38,518 bases of DNA from an uncultured bacterium (lineage in GTDB: Bacteria; Bacteroidota; Ignavibacteria; Kapaibacteriales; UBA4661), in contig CALCNX010000061.1 of the NCBI GenBank assembly GCA_937899715.1, forward strand, positions 1 to 38,518, written 5' to 3'. Position numbers and translations under genes: made by a program. This document shows positions 1-8,402 of this stretch, in pieces. Position 1 is the first letter of the stretch, and each line of letters opens with the position of its first letter. The notes under the pieces were generated by a model. That model was not told where the DNA came from, did no database searches, and saw only the letters and a list, made by a program, of their open reading frames with translations.

Positions 1-436
1 GTGTTTCTGAAGGCATGATTGCTCTCCTTATCGAAAGTATGCGGTGAAGGGGATAAGATGAAATACTAACGTTGTTGGACTGGTTACCGCCCAAGACCAA
101 AACAGATTTGCCTTCTTGTCCGGCAAAAAATCCAACGTGTCCGAAAAGTGGATTCGTACCACGCGACAGCACAACAATATCGCCGCGCTGTGCTTCTTCC
201 AGTGAAACCGCCACGCCCCACGTGATGAAACTTCGCGCTCGTGCGGAGTTTGTGCCGATGATAGTTGCTTTCTTCAAGCACCAATTCACAAACGAGGCAC
301 ACCACGGAACTTCGTCATTCGTGGCTTGAAGACTTGTTGCGGCGTGATACTCCACGATACGCGAGTTATGCGTATCGCCGAAAATCTCTGTCGTGCCAAG
401 CTCTTTCATGGCAATATCGAAAGCTGCTTTGCTCAT
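1..436 (-). CDS. Phage-type peptidoglycan hydrolase (TIGR02594/CHAP-like), 3' end off the window
   Basis: Probable endolysin or cell-wall amidase/peptidase. I translated it directly: 145 codons are open from ATG at 436 to the left edge with no stop. The fold signature is a catalytic Cys in PWCASFVNW (Cys46) and a His in GHVGFF (His100), followed by GGNQSNNVSISSY, the typical end of TIGR02594-family proteins. The domain therefore looks almost complete and only a short tail is cut off. The start is supported by AAAGGA about 6 bases upstream. It is the last gene seen in a minus-strand run with a small membrane protein (1015-1254), which suggests a lysis module. An in-frame ATG at 16 is preceded by AAGGAG and could be an internal or new start. 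Role inferred from motifs. Confidence 0.8.
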   Translation of the reverse strand, partial: MSKAAFDIAMKELGTTEIFGDTHNSRIVEYHAATSLQATNDEVPWCASFVNWCLKKATIIGTNSARARSFITWGVAVSLEEAQRGDIVVLSRGTNPLFGHVGFFAGQEGKSVLVLGGNQSNNVSISSYPLHRILSIRRAIMPSET

Positions 437-455
437 GGGTGTCCTTTCGTAAAAG

Positions 456-522
456 AAGCGGTAGAACGGTTTGTAGCCACGATGTGAGCGTTATGCTCAA
501 TGTGGCAATCGTTCTACCGCTT
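456..522 (-). terminator. Long intercistronic hairpin upstream of the endolysin gene
   Basis: A 13-bp perfect outer stem (456-468 with 510-522) encloses a second hairpin (GCCAC/GTGGC and TGAGC/GCTCA, 476-506). On the minus strand it is followed by TTCTTTTACG, so it could be a weak terminator or an RNA processing/stability element between the 108-aa gene and the endolysin gene. Confidence 0.45.
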
Positions 523-528
523 TGAAAT

Positions 529-855
529 TTACGGAAGCGGCAACTGCACAGCACCAACAGACGTTTTCGCCTGCGTCAGCGCGGTCTTGATGCTGTCCAA
601 TGCCGTGCGGAATGCCGCATCGGGCGTGAACTGCACTTCGCCGTCAACGCCTTTGGCAAAAACGATAACTTTGCCATCTGCGTCAGCTTGCAGCACATCA
701 AACGCCGCAAGAGCGTCGGTGCAATTTTTCTCCAACGTTCCGATAGAGCGCACCGCGCTCACGAAATCTTGGAGCTCGGTGAACTGGCGATAATTGCCGT
801 TGGCTTGCGTAGCAATGCCTTCCAGCTTGGTGATTTGCGACAATGCAATATCCAT
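529..855 (-). CDS. Hypothetical phage-like protein, 108 aa
   Basis: I do not recognise the family. The protein is 108 residues, soluble, rich in Ala, Thr and Asp/Glu, and predicted mostly helical in its first half. There is no signal peptide or membrane segment. The start at 855 is backed by GAAAGGA about 8 bases upstream, the same ribosome site type as the other genes of this phage-like run. It lies between two intercistronic hairpins (456-522 and 877-908). Position between a membrane protein and an endolysin suggests a late or lysis-linked role, but nothing in the sequence shows a function. Confidence 0.65.
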   Translation of the reverse strand: MDIALSQITKLEGIATQANGNYRQFTELQDFVSAVRSIGTLEKNCTDALAAFDVLQADADGKVIVFAKGVDGEVQFTPDAAFRTALDSIKTALTQAKTSVGAVQLPLP

Positions 856-876
856 GATTGCATCCTTTCAAGTTAA

Positions 877-908
877 GCCACGCTCAAGCGTAATGCTCAC
901 ATCGTGGC
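877..908 (-). repeat. Intercistronic hairpin, diverged inverted copy of 476-506
   Basis: The minus strand reads GCCACGATGTGAGC, a 5-base loop, then GCTTGAGCGTGGC. The same GCCACGATGTGAGC string occurs on the plus strand at 476-489, so two related hairpins sit before two successive phage-like genes in opposite orientation. Confidence 0.5.
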
Positions 909-1014
909 GGTGGTGGTGAAAAGTGATATTGAACGGATGCAAAATAACAAGGCGGGAAGCGGTATGGAAGGGATTGAAATAGACCGTTATGGAAGGGAAA
1001 ATTTTATTTGCCAT

Positions 1015-1254
1015 TCAGAATAGCCCACTGACATACACCACAACTGCGCTGACTATTGCACTCACTACCATCCCCACAAAAAACACCACCACACCCAACC
1101 CCATCCGCCCACGCTCAAAAAGCAGATACGCCGGAGTGACACACACCAGCGTCAGCACAAACACTACGATAGATGCCGGATGCAAAAGCGCAAGCAGCGC
1201 CACGAAGAACCCGCACACAAACAGCCAATACCGCACAAAAGGGAACAGCCGCAT
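1015..1254 (-). CDS. Small integral membrane protein, holin-like candidate, 79 aa
   Basis: A 79-residue protein that is almost entirely hydrophobic, with two or three membrane helices (about residues 8-22, 26-47 and 53-77) and one short charged turn (FERGRMG, about 46-52). It starts only 3 bases after the stop of the 237-aa gene (TAAAATATG), so the two are probably translationally coupled. Small size, several membrane helices and a location two genes before an endolysin fit a holin, but holins have no shared sequence motif and this is inference. It could equally be any small phage membrane protein. Confidence 0.6.
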   Translation of the reverse strand: MRLFPFVRYWLFVCGFFVALLALLHPASIVVFVLTLVCVTPAYLLFERGRMGLGVVVFFVGMVVSAIVSAVVVYVSGLF

Positions 1255-1257
1255 ATT

Positions 1258-1971
1258 TTACCCCACCACTTTCAAAAGCTGCGGATTCACGAGATTAAAC
1301 TTCTGCTGATTCTGCACTTCCTCCACCGCAAAATCTATCACCCGCGCTATCTCACTCATAGCTTGATTGAAGGTAACGTCACGCTGCGCTGTCCACTCTT
1401 CATTGGATAAGGCACGAGTGCGGTATTGCAAAGAAAACGTTGGGTCGGCTGTGGCGGCTGCGACGAGTTCACGGCATTTGTTCGCGGCTTGCGCCATCGA
1501 AAGTGCTTGAGTGCTGATGAAATCTATATCCCACACGCGGTACGTTCCGCCCGCCGACTTTTGTATGCCGTTCAACTTCGTGAAGTCGCGGATAAGATAT
1601 TGCGCGTTGCGACGCTGCGGAATGTAACCGTTTTGTGCCGGAGCAGCATCGGGAAAAACCGTCTCTACAAATCCAAACTGCTTGCTCATTGCATCCAGAA
1701 AAATGCCTTGCATCATATTCGTTCCTGCGGGGTAGGTGCTGCCGTCGAAGTACGCTGCGCCCGAATATGTGCTTGGCACGGAGGGATTCGGCGTAGTAAG
1801 GGGCATATCGCGTGTTTCCAAAAGCTGCGCCGGATGGATGCCGTCGAACTGGTAAAACTTCACACGAAAACGAAACGGTGGCATGAATGTGCCGCCAGTC
1901 GGATTAACGGAAATGTTTGCATCGGCAGCATCGCGCCGGAGCAGCATCACGAAATTTTCTACGATTGCCAT
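1258..1971 (-). CDS. Hypothetical phage-like protein, 237 aa
   Basis: I do not recognise a domain. The N-terminal 130 residues are rich in Phe, Pro, Gly and Tyr and look beta-structured. The last 90 residues look helical with many Ala and Glu. There is no signal peptide or membrane helix. The start at 1971 has AAGGA about 9 bases upstream and overlaps the end of the DnaA domain IV-like gene by 13 bases, so it belongs to the same transcript. A virion or tail-associated role would fit the composition, but this is a guess from context. Confidence 0.65.
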   Translation of the reverse strand: MAIVENFVMLLRRDAADANISVNPTGGTFMPPFRFRVKFYQFDGIHPAQLLETRDMPLTTPNPSVPSTYSGAAYFDGSTYPAGTNMMQGIFLDAMSKQFGFVETVFPDAAPAQNGYIPQRRNAQYLIRDFTKLNGIQKSAGGTYRVWDIDFISTQALSMAQAANKCRELVAAATADPTFSLQYRTRALSNEEWTAQRDVTFNQAMSEIARVIDFAVEEVQNQQKFNLVNPQLLKVVG

Positions 1972-2240
1972 TGGGTAGCGTCCTTCAGTTGGTGAAAAAG
2001 ATGTTGGTATGCGCTATCGGTGATGAACAAACTTTCGTGCGTCTGCACAAAGTGAACCACGGTGCTGTGTGGTCGGCAAAGTTCCGAAGCAATTTCACGC
2101 ACGGAATACCCTTGCTCCAGCAAAATTGCGGACAATGCACGGCGAATATCTACCAGACGGCGGGCGCGGGATTTCGCTTTCAAACGTCGCTCCAAATCAG
2201 GGATATTGAGTGTTTGCGCTATTTTGGGGTAGTTCAGCAT
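1959..2240 (-). CDS. Stand-alone DnaA domain IV-like DNA-binding protein, 93 aa
   Basis: Residues about 28-70 match the C-terminal DNA-binding domain of the replication initiator DnaA: DIRRALSAILLEQGYSVREIA followed by the helix-turn-helix with RPHSTVVHFV, equivalent to the DnaA signature DHSTVxHA. There is no AAA+ ATPase domain: the whole protein is 93 residues with a short basic N-terminus (KAKSRARR). Small proteins of this sort occur in phages and plasmids and could recognise DnaA boxes at an origin or act as a repressor. It overlaps the next gene and follows the winged-helix gene, so the two putative DNA-binding proteins are neighbours. Domain assignment is good; function is inferred. Confidence 0.75.
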   Translation of the reverse strand: MLNYPKIAQTLNIPDLERRLKAKSRARRLVDIRRALSAILLEQGYSVREIASELCRPHSTVVHFVQTHESLFITDSAYQHLFHQLKDATQWQS

Positions 2241-2315
2241 AGGGTTTTGTGTAAAAATGGCTCACAACGCCTGTAATTGCGAAATAACGAATCTGTGTTT
2301 TGTGAGTAAAGTAGT

Positions 2316-2338
2316 GAGCGGAATACTCGCTTCCGCTC
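2316..2338 (-). other. Perfect 8-bp hairpin in the phage-like intergenic gap
   Basis: GAGCGGAA, a 7-base loop, then TTCCGCTC, in the 182-bp gap between the winged-helix gene and the DnaA domain IV-like gene. It has no T-run, so it is not a typical terminator. It could be an operator or leader structure. Confidence 0.4.
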
Positions 2339-2422
2339 GTAGTTTGATTCAGCCGTTCCATGCCGCTCTAAAAGTCTAAAAACGGTATTTTTGAGGTGCT
2401 TGAGCAACATTCTTGGTTATTT

Positions 2423-2743
2423 TTAGCGAAGAATCTGGTACAAATTATGGTGATTGCGCCGTTCCCACCGAATGCAGCCTTTGGAACGAAGCCCCATAAG
2501 CAGCGACCGCGCAAAGCGGAGCGAACAGCCATAGTGTTCGGCAAGCGTCTGCTGTTGCAAACGGCACTCACCTGCTTCGGTCGCATAACTGGCAAGAATG
2601 AGATACATGGCTTTTTCGGCGTTGGTCAGAGTTGCATCGAGAGCGAGGGATGTAGCCACGTTTACAATTTCTCTTGTTCTTGTAGTGAGCTTCAAACGAT
2701 TCGTTTCTTGTCCACGACGTAATGAGGACTTGATATTTGCCAT
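2423..2743 (-). CDS. Winged helix-turn-helix protein, replication/regulatory, 106 aa
   Basis: The C-terminal half (about residues 40-106) reads LTNAEKAMYLILASYAT, then QQTLAEHYGCSLRFARSLLMGLRSKGCI, the arrangement of the HTH_36-type winged helix found in phage and plasmid replication initiators. The N-terminus is basic. I chose ATG at 2743 (MANIKSS); the frame stays open to a TTG at 2824 but the added residues are hydrophobic and unconvincing. GGAG lies very close to the chosen start. It is the first gene of the minus-strand phage-like run, next to the tRNA terminator, and probably acts in replication or in control of the element. Confidence 0.65.
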   Translation of the reverse strand: MANIKSSLRRGQETNRLKLTTRTREIVNVATSLALDATLTNAEKAMYLILASYATEAGECRLQQQTLAEHYGCSLRFARSLLMGLRSKGCIRWERRNHHNLYQILR

Positions 2744-2838
2744 TTCTCCAGCCCCACTATTGAAGGCAGCAAAAAGTGATTTTGGAAGGTCAAATATAAA
2801 TATTAAGGCGCAAATAAGACACAAATTTATCTGTTAAA

Positions 2839-2867
2839 AGAAAAAACCCTGGCACAATCAGGGTTTT
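2839..2867 (-). terminator. Intrinsic terminator of the CAT-anticodon tRNA gene
   Basis: On the minus strand AAAACCCTG, 7-base loop, CAGGGTTTT followed by further T residues, 14 bases beyond the tRNA 3' end. It separates the tRNA from the phage-like genes. Confidence 0.8.
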
Positions 2868-2880
2868 GAAGAAATCATTG

Positions 2881-2953
<73 letters not shown>

Positions 2954-2965
2954 GCTTGAGTAATT

Positions 2966-3736
2966 TCAATTATTGAATAGACCAACAAACAACCCTACTT
3001 GCGCCGTCAAGCCGGATGCATTAATTGTCGCTGGTACTCCCGTAATAATCGCCGCATTATCTGCACGCCAGTCCTGCATAAAGGAAAGATTATAGCCAAC
3101 ATTTAATCGCACCATAGATACTAGCGTAAATGCATATTCCACATTCACGTTAGGCATAGCAAAAAGCATATTAGAGCGCATACGCCGCATGGAATTCGCC
3201 GTTGAGCTAATAGGGAATAACGGATACGCTTGTTGCGAAGCTGAACTTTGACTAATTTCATAATTTACTGCTCCCCAGCCACCCCGCACACCCGGAATAA
3301 CCGCGAACCCTTTGAATGGTGTCCAAGCATAGTCAATGCTAACGCCATTCATGCTGATACTATATTCGGTTTGTCGTGTAAGAGAACCTGATGCCATATT
3401 TTGTAATGTATTCACGCTTCCAATACTCATAAATCCAACTCGTACATTCGGTATAATACCAATGGCAGCAAATGCCTCACCACCGAATAATACGATAGGA
3501 GAGTTATACGATGAGCCAACAACACCGTTGGTTAACGTATTCAAATCTGTCAAATTTGTAAATAACCATGTACTAATGAAGCCACCAGAAACAGCAAAAT
3601 AAGGCGGTTTTGCTTCTTCGGTTGGTACATCCTCAAAGGAAAATTGATTGAGCTTATCGTCCTGTGCAAACACAGTGCTGTTCATCGCGGTCATTGTGGC
3701 AATGATAAACCCAAGCAATACAACAAATTGTTTCAT
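2966..3736 (-). CDS. Outer-membrane beta-barrel-like protein, 256 aa
   Basis: A secreted protein: Sec signal peptide MKQFVVLLGFIIATMTAMNSTVFAQ (cleavage after FAQ near residue 25), then a body of alternating hydrophobic/polar strands with many Gly, Asn, Ser and aromatic residues, and no cytoplasmic motifs. I chose ATG at 3736 because it opens a signal peptide; the longer frame to 3898 would bury it and overlap the upstream gene. It follows 3858-5120, another secreted barrel, in the same direction with a 121-bp gap. Likely an eight-strand-class barrel of unknown role. No family name recognised. Confidence 0.7.
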   Translation of the reverse strand: MKQFVVLLGFIIATMTAMNSTVFAQDDKLNQFSFEDVPTEEAKPPYFAVSGGFISTWLFTNLTDLNTLTNGVVGSSYNSPIVLFGGEAFAAIGIIPNVRVGFMSIGSVNTLQNMASGSLTRQTEYSISMNGVSIDYAWTPFKGFAVIPGVRGGWGAVNYEISQSSASQQAYPLFPISSTANSMRRMRSNMLFAMPNVNVEYAFTLVSMVRLNVGYNLSFMQDWRADNAAIITGVPATINASGLTAQVGLFVGLFNN

Positions 3737-3857
3737 TAGTTTAGAGGGGGTTAGTAAAAAAATACTTCGCAAAAATACACGGTGTTTGGCTAAAAACCTA
3801 GTCAAAAACGGAAAACTGTTTACAAGACCAATAATTTTGTATCGCATACTCACTAAA

Positions 3858-5120
3858 TTATTCACGGAAGAGGGGTTGGAACCATATTTCGCCAACATTC
3901 ACAGAAAATGTCAAGCGCCCAAATAACTCTTGGCTCAATCCATTTATTATCATACCACGAACGCCGCCTGTAAATGCAAAGTCAAAAAATACTCGTCGGG
4001 CAACGGGTAATTGAACACCAACTGAGCCATAAATTTCGTTAACGCCGACATCACCAATTTGATAGTACTGCTGATGATATCCAGCACCAAAGCTGTACCC
4101 AAGCGTTTCCAAAAATGAAGCGCTGTAATCAGGACTTCCAGCAATATTCACACCAGCACTAATACGCGTAGCACGTCGAAAAGATACATCCGGTCGGCGC
4201 GTTCGATACGTTATCGTCGAGAAATCTTTGGTTGAGACATCAGCAAGAAGTGTTACACGATTAAAGGTATAACCAAGACCAAGACCAAGTTCTAATGGAA
4301 GTCGAGTAGCAAAAGTATCCAGTTGAGTTGTATCTCGCAAGCCCGACGAGAACTTGTATTCCGAACTACGAATGACCGTCATTGGCAATCCGGCTCCTGC
4401 AACTAGACCAATGGTCAAATTGGGAACGCCGGTGAACTGAAACCCTAATTTACCATACCCGCCACTGAATCCATCAGAAACAATAGTTTGCCCTTGTGCC
4501 AGATAGGAGGTTGCGTCGGTGAGAGCAGACATCTCAATATTACCGAAGTTGTACTGCGCCATAAAACCCACGTGTACTTTGGGAAGTACTTGAAACGCAC
4601 CCCCCAAATATAATGCGCTCACACCGCCGGAGCCTTTATAAAGCGTAGAAGTCGCTAGGTTTGGATCGTCCGAAGGCTGGGAGAGACGGTATGAATATTG
4701 TACATTACTCAGAGGAATGATGCCGAAACTGGCACTAATACCACGCAGAGTATCAATAGCAAACAGCGCTGAAAAGCCTTGCAGATAACCGCCATTTTGC
4801 GCCACCTTGCCTTGAGCATCCGAAACAAGAAATTGTCGAAAAGCAAACCCGGTCTGGAACCGAGTGGAGCGAGGAGCATTCCAAGCAGCAGGATTGGCAA
4901 GGTTAATTGCGTAGGGCGATGTTGCACCAATAGCCGTGCCACCAACAGCATCAAACGCTGCGCTATGACTTTCTATGATGTCACCAAACCCGAAAGCACT
5001 ATAATTTGAGCCGCCAGGACTTTGCGCCTTCACAGAAGTCGCGCAAAGTATTCCGCATCCAATTGCCAGACCTGTGACAATGAGGTGTTTGAAATTGATA
5101 TTATTCATGAGTGACGGCAT
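3858..5120 (-). CDS. Outer-membrane barrel protein (FadL/PorV-like), 420 aa
   Basis: Signal peptide at residues 5-33 (MNNINFKHLIVTGLAIGCGILCATSVKAQ), then SNYSAFGFGDIIESHSAAFDAVGGT and INLANPAAW, a pattern seen in Bacteroidota/Chlorobiota FadL-, PorV- and PorQ-type outer-membrane barrels, where an early conserved NPA motif precedes the strands. The rest alternates Gly and aromatic strands and ends near FGRLTFSVNVGEIWFQPLFRE. Start is either 5120 or the ATG at 5108, which leaves a tidier signal peptide. It lies directly after the DUF4270-like lipoprotein gene (45-bp gap), so the two may be one operon. A transport or T9SS-support role is possible, not shown. Confidence 0.7.
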   Translation of the reverse strand: MPSLMNNINFKHLIVTGLAIGCGILCATSVKAQSPGGSNYSAFGFGDIIESHSAAFDAVGGTAIGATSPYAINLANPAAWNAPRSTRFQTGFAFRQFLVSDAQGKVAQNGGYLQGFSALFAIDTLRGISASFGIIPLSNVQYSYRLSQPSDDPNLATSTLYKGSGGVSALYLGGAFQVLPKVHVGFMAQYNFGNIEMSALTDATSYLAQGQTIVSDGFSGGYGKLGFQFTGVPNLTIGLVAGAGLPMTVIRSSEYKFSSGLRDTTQLDTFATRLPLELGLGLGYTFNRVTLLADVSTKDFSTITYRTRRPDVSFRRATRISAGVNIAGSPDYSASFLETLGYSFGAGYHQQYYQIGDVGVNEIYGSVGVQLPVARRVFFDFAFTGGVRGMIINGLSQELFGRLTFSVNVGEIWFQPLFRE

Positions 5121-5165
5121 TTTTTGCAGTGAGAATAAAAAACAATCGAACGAAGCAAATTATTG

Positions 5166-6611
5166 CTATCGTGGAACAGAATACCGATTTGAGTAGGTAA
5201 TTACTAATCTTGGACGTAATAGACGTAATGTAGAGTCTTGCTGGCGCAGTCCATGAAAAACAATTCTCGTCGTTGTTTGCTCTTCATCACTACGCTGGCT
5301 ACTGGTTCCGGTAACAAATTCGGGTTGTAACTGAAGTATCATACTTTGTTTGCCGCCATTTTTTACAATATTTTCTACAACCGATGCCATATTCAGATTA
5401 CTGCTGAAAATATATCGCGCTGTTCCGGTTGTATTATCAAAAAAGCCCGTAGCTGACACAGCAGAAATAGAATTGCGCTGCGATTGAAATGCACGTTGAG
5501 CAGCAGGGAAAACAGCATTTTGTGCGGGATAGAGCTGAACCGAAAGAGGCAAGCCCAAATTGCTAATCGTTGAGCGAATAGTATCAACATTTAGCACTAA
5601 TTCTGCGCGGTGAATAACCGCAAACGGTGGAAGCCGCGAGAGGTCGAAATCCAAACGGGTTCTGAGGGCTGCGCCGCCTTGTACGATAATAGAGTCGCTG
5701 CGGGAGTTGTCCGGCAAAGTGGACCGAACAAGACCTGCACGAGCAAACTCGTTCATAAAAATGAGAGTATCACCTGTTTCGCTGGTAGTACTCCGCAAAC
5801 GAATGACAACCGTTGAACCATTACCGAGAGCGTACATGGTGCGAGCAGTTGTTGTGTCAGGCACAAGTGCTAAACCATCCACACTCGACCATGCAACGGT
5901 TCCGGTTTTCAACCAACGAAGAATGAGAGATTTATCGGTAATGGGCAGCTGAACCTTTCGAGAAAGGGTTTGGGACGCATCAAGACGAATTGTGTCGGTT
6001 CCTTTTGACTGATTTGCCCCCACTTGCCGACCGATGAGTGCCGGGTCTTGAAGGTTAATTGCATGTTGAGTGTTATCAACATACCAAGGGCGCGTTACGG
6101 AATGAATACGAAACGAAGCAACCTGCCGTTGGGAATCACCCAGAATGTACTCAAGAGGACTCACTAATAGAGATGCAGAAATAATATCATTTGGCGTGAG
6201 GTTGCTAAAACTGGCATCCCGAATAGAATCATTCAGAACAGGAGGATTAAAACTTAAAAATGTTGTAGCGGTAATAAACGTGCTTGGGTTATCATTCGCA
6301 ATGGCAGCACCAATGAAAACAGGATTGGTGGATGTAGGTTGAGCAATATCGGATTCCATGCGCGGTGGGAACTGACCAACAACAGCACCGCTTAAAAGCT
6401 GAAGTGTATCGGAGCTGATAGTAACAATCGAAAGATTATCTGCTGGAATCAGCCCGGAGCCAACTGGACCGGGAGCATCATTACAGGAAAAGGAAATGCC
6501 GCAGAGAACACCAAGCAAAATGTAGCGAAAAGGTGCGAACCAAACGTTGCGATGAGAAGTAATAGTCACAAAAGTTTGTCTAAATGTAGTGAATGTGCGA
6601 AAACAGCTCAA
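5166..6611 (-). CDS. DUF4270-like surface lipoprotein
   Basis: A predicted lipoprotein: hydrophobic signal ending in a lipobox-like ISFSC, then CNDAPGPVGSGLIPADNLSIVTISSDT, the layout of DUF4270 proteins of Bacteroidota (Cys, acidic stretch, Gly-Leu-Ile-Pro, then a strand). The second half has TRLDFDLSRLPPFAVIHRAELVLNVD and a terminal RLLRPRLVITYS, as in DNRLRE/DUF4270 beta-sandwich proteins. No ATG fits: the frame opens with TTG at 6611, while a GTG at 6569 would give a more normal lipoprotein signal, so the true start may be 6569 (about 467 aa). Role unknown; probably surface carbohydrate or adhesion related. Confidence 0.65.
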   Translation of the reverse strand: MSCFRTFTTFRQTFVTITSHRNVWFAPFRYILLGVLCGISFSCNDAPGPVGSGLIPADNLSIVTISSDTLQLLSGAVVGQFPPRMESDIAQPTSTNPVFIGAAIANDNPSTFITATTFLSFNPPVLNDSIRDASFSNLTPNDIISASLLVSPLEYILGDSQRQVASFRIHSVTRPWYVDNTQHAINLQDPALIGRQVGANQSKGTDTIRLDASQTLSRKVQLPITDKSLILRWLKTGTVAWSSVDGLALVPDTTTARTMYALGNGSTVVIRLRSTTSETGDTLIFMNEFARAGLVRSTLPDNSRSDSIIVQGGAALRTRLDFDLSRLPPFAVIHRAELVLNVDTIRSTISNLGLPLSVQLYPAQNAVFPAAQRAFQSQRNSISAVSATGFFDNTTGTARYIFSSNLNMASVVENIVKNGGKQSMILQLQPEFVTGTSSQRSDEEQTTTRIVFHGLRQQDSTLRLLRPRLVITYSNRYSVPR

Positions 6612-6627
6612 ACCATGAAATAAGCAA

Positions 6628-6659
6628 AAGTTTGCTGTTGATATTCAGCATACAAACTT
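6628..6659 (-). terminator. Possible terminator after glgA
   Basis: On the minus strand AAGTTT-GTAT-GCTG, 8-base loop, CAGC-AAACTT then TTGCTT. Ten base pairs with one bulge, only a short T-run. It lies between the glgA stop and the next minus-strand gene. Confidence 0.4.
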
Positions 6660-6691
6660 AGGTTTGAAATTCCGTAATTTTCTTGAAAGTA

Positions 6692-8185
6692 TTATTTGCC
6701 GTTTGTTGGTGTTTGGAGAATTTTCCGATAGACTTCTTCGTATTGAAGCGAAGAGTGATTCCATGAATGGTCTTCTGCCATGCCATTTTTCACGAGCTTG
6801 CGCCACATTGATTTGTCTTTATAGATTTCAAGCGCCCTCTGAACGGCTTCCAGCATATCGGCGGCTTTGTATTCTTCAAAAACGAAACCGTTGCCTTTGG
6901 TACTGGGAGCGTCAAACTCATGGACAGTATCTTGTAAGCCACCTGTAGCGCGGACAATCGGAACCGTGCCATATGCAAACGAATACAACTGATTAAGTCC
7001 GCACGGCTCAAAGAGTGATGGCATTAAATACATATCAGCACCAGCTTCCATAAGGTGCGATAGATTTTCGTCAAAACCAATTTTGACACCCATCTTTTGC
7101 GGATACTTCTTTGCTGTGGTTTCAAGCCATTCCTCAATCTCTTTATCACCTTCGCCCAGAACGACAAGTTGTACGTCTTCTTTGAAGAGCTTCTCGGCAG
7201 CTTGCTTCAGAAGACCGAAGCCTTTCTGCTCTACAAGACGAGAAATCATAGCAATAATGGGCGTTGTAGGCTTAAAGTCAAGGTCAAATTTCTTTACCAA
7301 AGCCTCTTTGTTATCTTCTTTTTTGTCGAGCGTATCGATTGTGTAGCGTTTGGAAATGAGTTTATCTTTTTCCGGTGTCCAAAGCGTCGTGTCTATACCA
7401 TTGATAACTGGCGTAAAAATATCTTTCTTCGCCTTGAGCAAAGCATTCAAACCATCTGTAAGTTTTGCATCCGACAATAGCTGCTCACCGTATGTCTTGC
7501 TTACAGTTGTGATATGGTCGGCATACATAATACCCGCTTTGAGAAAATTTAATTTGTTCTTATGTTTCAAATTCTCCAATGCGCTTTCGGGTAAGTCGGT
7601 TTTTTCAAACGTATCTTTGAGTGGGAATACACCTTGATTGCTGACGTTATGAATTGTAAGAACAATTTTGGTATTCTTAAACTGCTGCGCATAAATCGTG
7701 CGCATATATGCCGCCACGAGCGCCGTATGCCAGTCGTTGACGTGAACAACCTGTGGTATCCAGCCCAAAAGCGTACAAGTCTGAATCACAGACCGCGCAA
7801 AGAAAATAAAACGCTCGTCGTTGTCTGCATATTCTTCACCAGTTTCAGGGTCATTGTACAAACCCCACTTCGAGTCGAAATATGGCTTATTCGTCGTCAT
7901 ATACGCCTGTACTTTGGTGCGCGTGTTGACGATGGAAGACGATTTAACAGTAGCAAATTCACGCACCGAACCCACGTCAATCGGAATATCTTTCAAACGA
8001 TTGATTTCGTGAATTTTGTTCTTGCGTTCGCTGATAGCGCCATATTTAGGCAACATCACGCGCACGTCGTGGTCGAGGTCGCGCAAGGCAAGCGGAAGCC
8101 CGTAGGCAACGTCTGCCACGCCGCCAGTCTTGGCGATGGGATAAATCTCGCTTGCTACGAAGAGAATACTAAGGGGTTTTGCCAT
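6692..8185 (-). CDS. glgA: Glycogen synthase (ADP-glucose, GT5)
   Basis: Transfers glucose from ADP-glucose to the non-reducing end of alpha-1,4-glucan in the cytoplasm. It carries the GT5 hallmark KTGGVADV at residues 19-26 (Lys19 contacts the nucleotide sugar), HVNDWHTAL in the N-terminal domain, and in the C-terminal domain ISRLVEQKGFGLL and EPCGLNQLYSFAYGTVPIVRATGGLQDTV. The 497 residues match the usual 470-500. ATG at 8185 directly opens LSILFVASEIYP, the normal N-terminus. No other glycogen gene is near. A TTTG-N20-TATATTTA promoter lies upstream. Confidence 0.95.
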   Translation of the reverse strand: MAKPLSILFVASEIYPIAKTGGVADVAYGLPLALRDLDHDVRVMLPKYGAISERKNKIHEINRLKDIPIDVGSVREFATVKSSSIVNTRTKVQAYMTTNKPYFDSKWGLYNDPETGEEYADNDERFIFFARSVIQTCTLLGWIPQVVHVNDWHTALVAAYMRTIYAQQFKNTKIVLTIHNVSNQGVFPLKDTFEKTDLPESALENLKHKNKLNFLKAGIMYADHITTVSKTYGEQLLSDAKLTDGLNALLKAKKDIFTPVINGIDTTLWTPEKDKLISKRYTIDTLDKKEDNKEALVKKFDLDFKPTTPIIAMISRLVEQKGFGLLKQAAEKLFKEDVQLVVLGEGDKEIEEWLETTAKKYPQKMGVKIGFDENLSHLMEAGADMYLMPSLFEPCGLNQLYSFAYGTVPIVRATGGLQDTVHEFDAPSTKGNGFVFEEYKAADMLEAVQRALEIYKDKSMWRKLVKNGMAEDHSWNHSSLQYEEVYRKILQTPTNGK

Positions 8186-8227
8186 AATGTGTTGTCAGTG
8201 CCGAGCATGGGAATTTTGACAAAGCCC

Positions 8228-8259
8228 TAAATATACGCAAATTTTACGAGAAAATCAAA
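8228..8259 (-). promoter_or_regulatory. Bacteroidota-type promoter of glgA
   Basis: On the minus strand TTTG (8259-8256), 20-bp spacer, TATATTTA (8235-8228), close to the TTTG/TAnnTTTG consensus and about 43 bp before the glgA ATG. Confidence 0.6.
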
Positions 8260-8402
8260 TTGTGACAAAGAACGTAAGTGAAGAAAAACAAGTAATGAAG
8301 CGTTATACCGTGAACTACATTTTTCATTATTGTTGCCGCTTTTTCACAGCATTTTTTCAAAAAGGATTGGAAGCCGTTACATTTACAAAGTACACCCATG
8401 AG

